From Gammaproteobacteria bacterium (GTDB lineage: Bacteria > Pseudomonadota > Gammaproteobacteria > UBA6429 > Thiohalophilaceae), in assembly GCA_003233255.1 (NCBI GenBank), contig QILH01000118.1:1-13563 (forward strand): a DNA stretch of 13,563 bases. The letters run 5' to 3'. Both the position numbers and the translations under genes were made by a program. The notes beneath the pieces are model-generated. The model searched no databases. It was not told the DNA's origin and saw only the letters and a program-made list of their open reading frames with translations. This document shows positions 13,495 through 13,563 of the stretch, piece by piece; within the stretch, counting starts at the first letter, position 1, and each line of letters starts with the position of its first letter.

Positions 13495-13563
13495 ATCTTA
13501 ATTAATAATATAAAAAGTATTTCCGCGGTATTTTTATTGAAATTTGTTATTTTATTCAAGATG

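Overview
The window looks like chromosome of a gammaproteobacterium, quite possibly marine. The grounds are an ampD-ampE pair, an AGCS-type amino acid symporter, a Salmonella-type cobU-cobT-cobC-cobS set, and above all a complete 'proteobacterial dedicated sortase system', a gene set known from genome surveys mainly of marine Proteobacteria. No tRNA, rRNA, CRISPR array or transposase gene is visible.

Layout. Bases 1-264 (minus strand) hold the N-terminal end of a sodium:alanine-type symporter. A short divergent promoter region (265-380) separates it from a tightly packed plus-strand run: ampD (381-947), ampE (984-1847), cobU, cobT, cobC, cobS and btuF (1857-5730). From cobU onward every junction overlaps by 1 to 8 bases, so ampDE and the cobalamin genes are probably one transcript. 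The cobalamin genes cover only nucleotide-loop assembly plus a periplasmic B12-binding protein. No corrin-ring genes, BtuCD genes or cobalamin riboswitch are visible.

From 5795 to 12668 lies the sortase island. Three minus-strand genes form its left arm: response regulator (8739-9434), histidine kinase with a periplasmic CBM9-like sensor region (6574-8730), and an OmpA-family lipoprotein (5795-6430). Three plus-strand genes form its right arm: a VIT/von Willebrand A protein with a C-terminal sorting signal (9654-11789), its sortase (11789-12397), and an unrecognised 83-residue protein (12417-12668). The arms diverge from a 219-base regulatory region that contains a perfect 16-bp palindrome. 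Inferred logic: PdsS senses an envelope or glycan signal, PdsR controls the divergent genes, the sortase processes the vWA protein at the inner membrane, and PdsO links the system to peptidoglycan. The substrate to which the target is attached is unknown. The target's sorting motif reads LAKTA rather than an LPxT form, one base away from having proline.

The left arm ends in a strong minus-strand terminator (hairpin plus U8) that overlaps the 3' end of btuF and encodes its last residues. At the right end a ketopantoate-reductase-like Rossmann protein (12690-13457, minus) converges on the island, followed by its AT-rich promoter region at the window edge.
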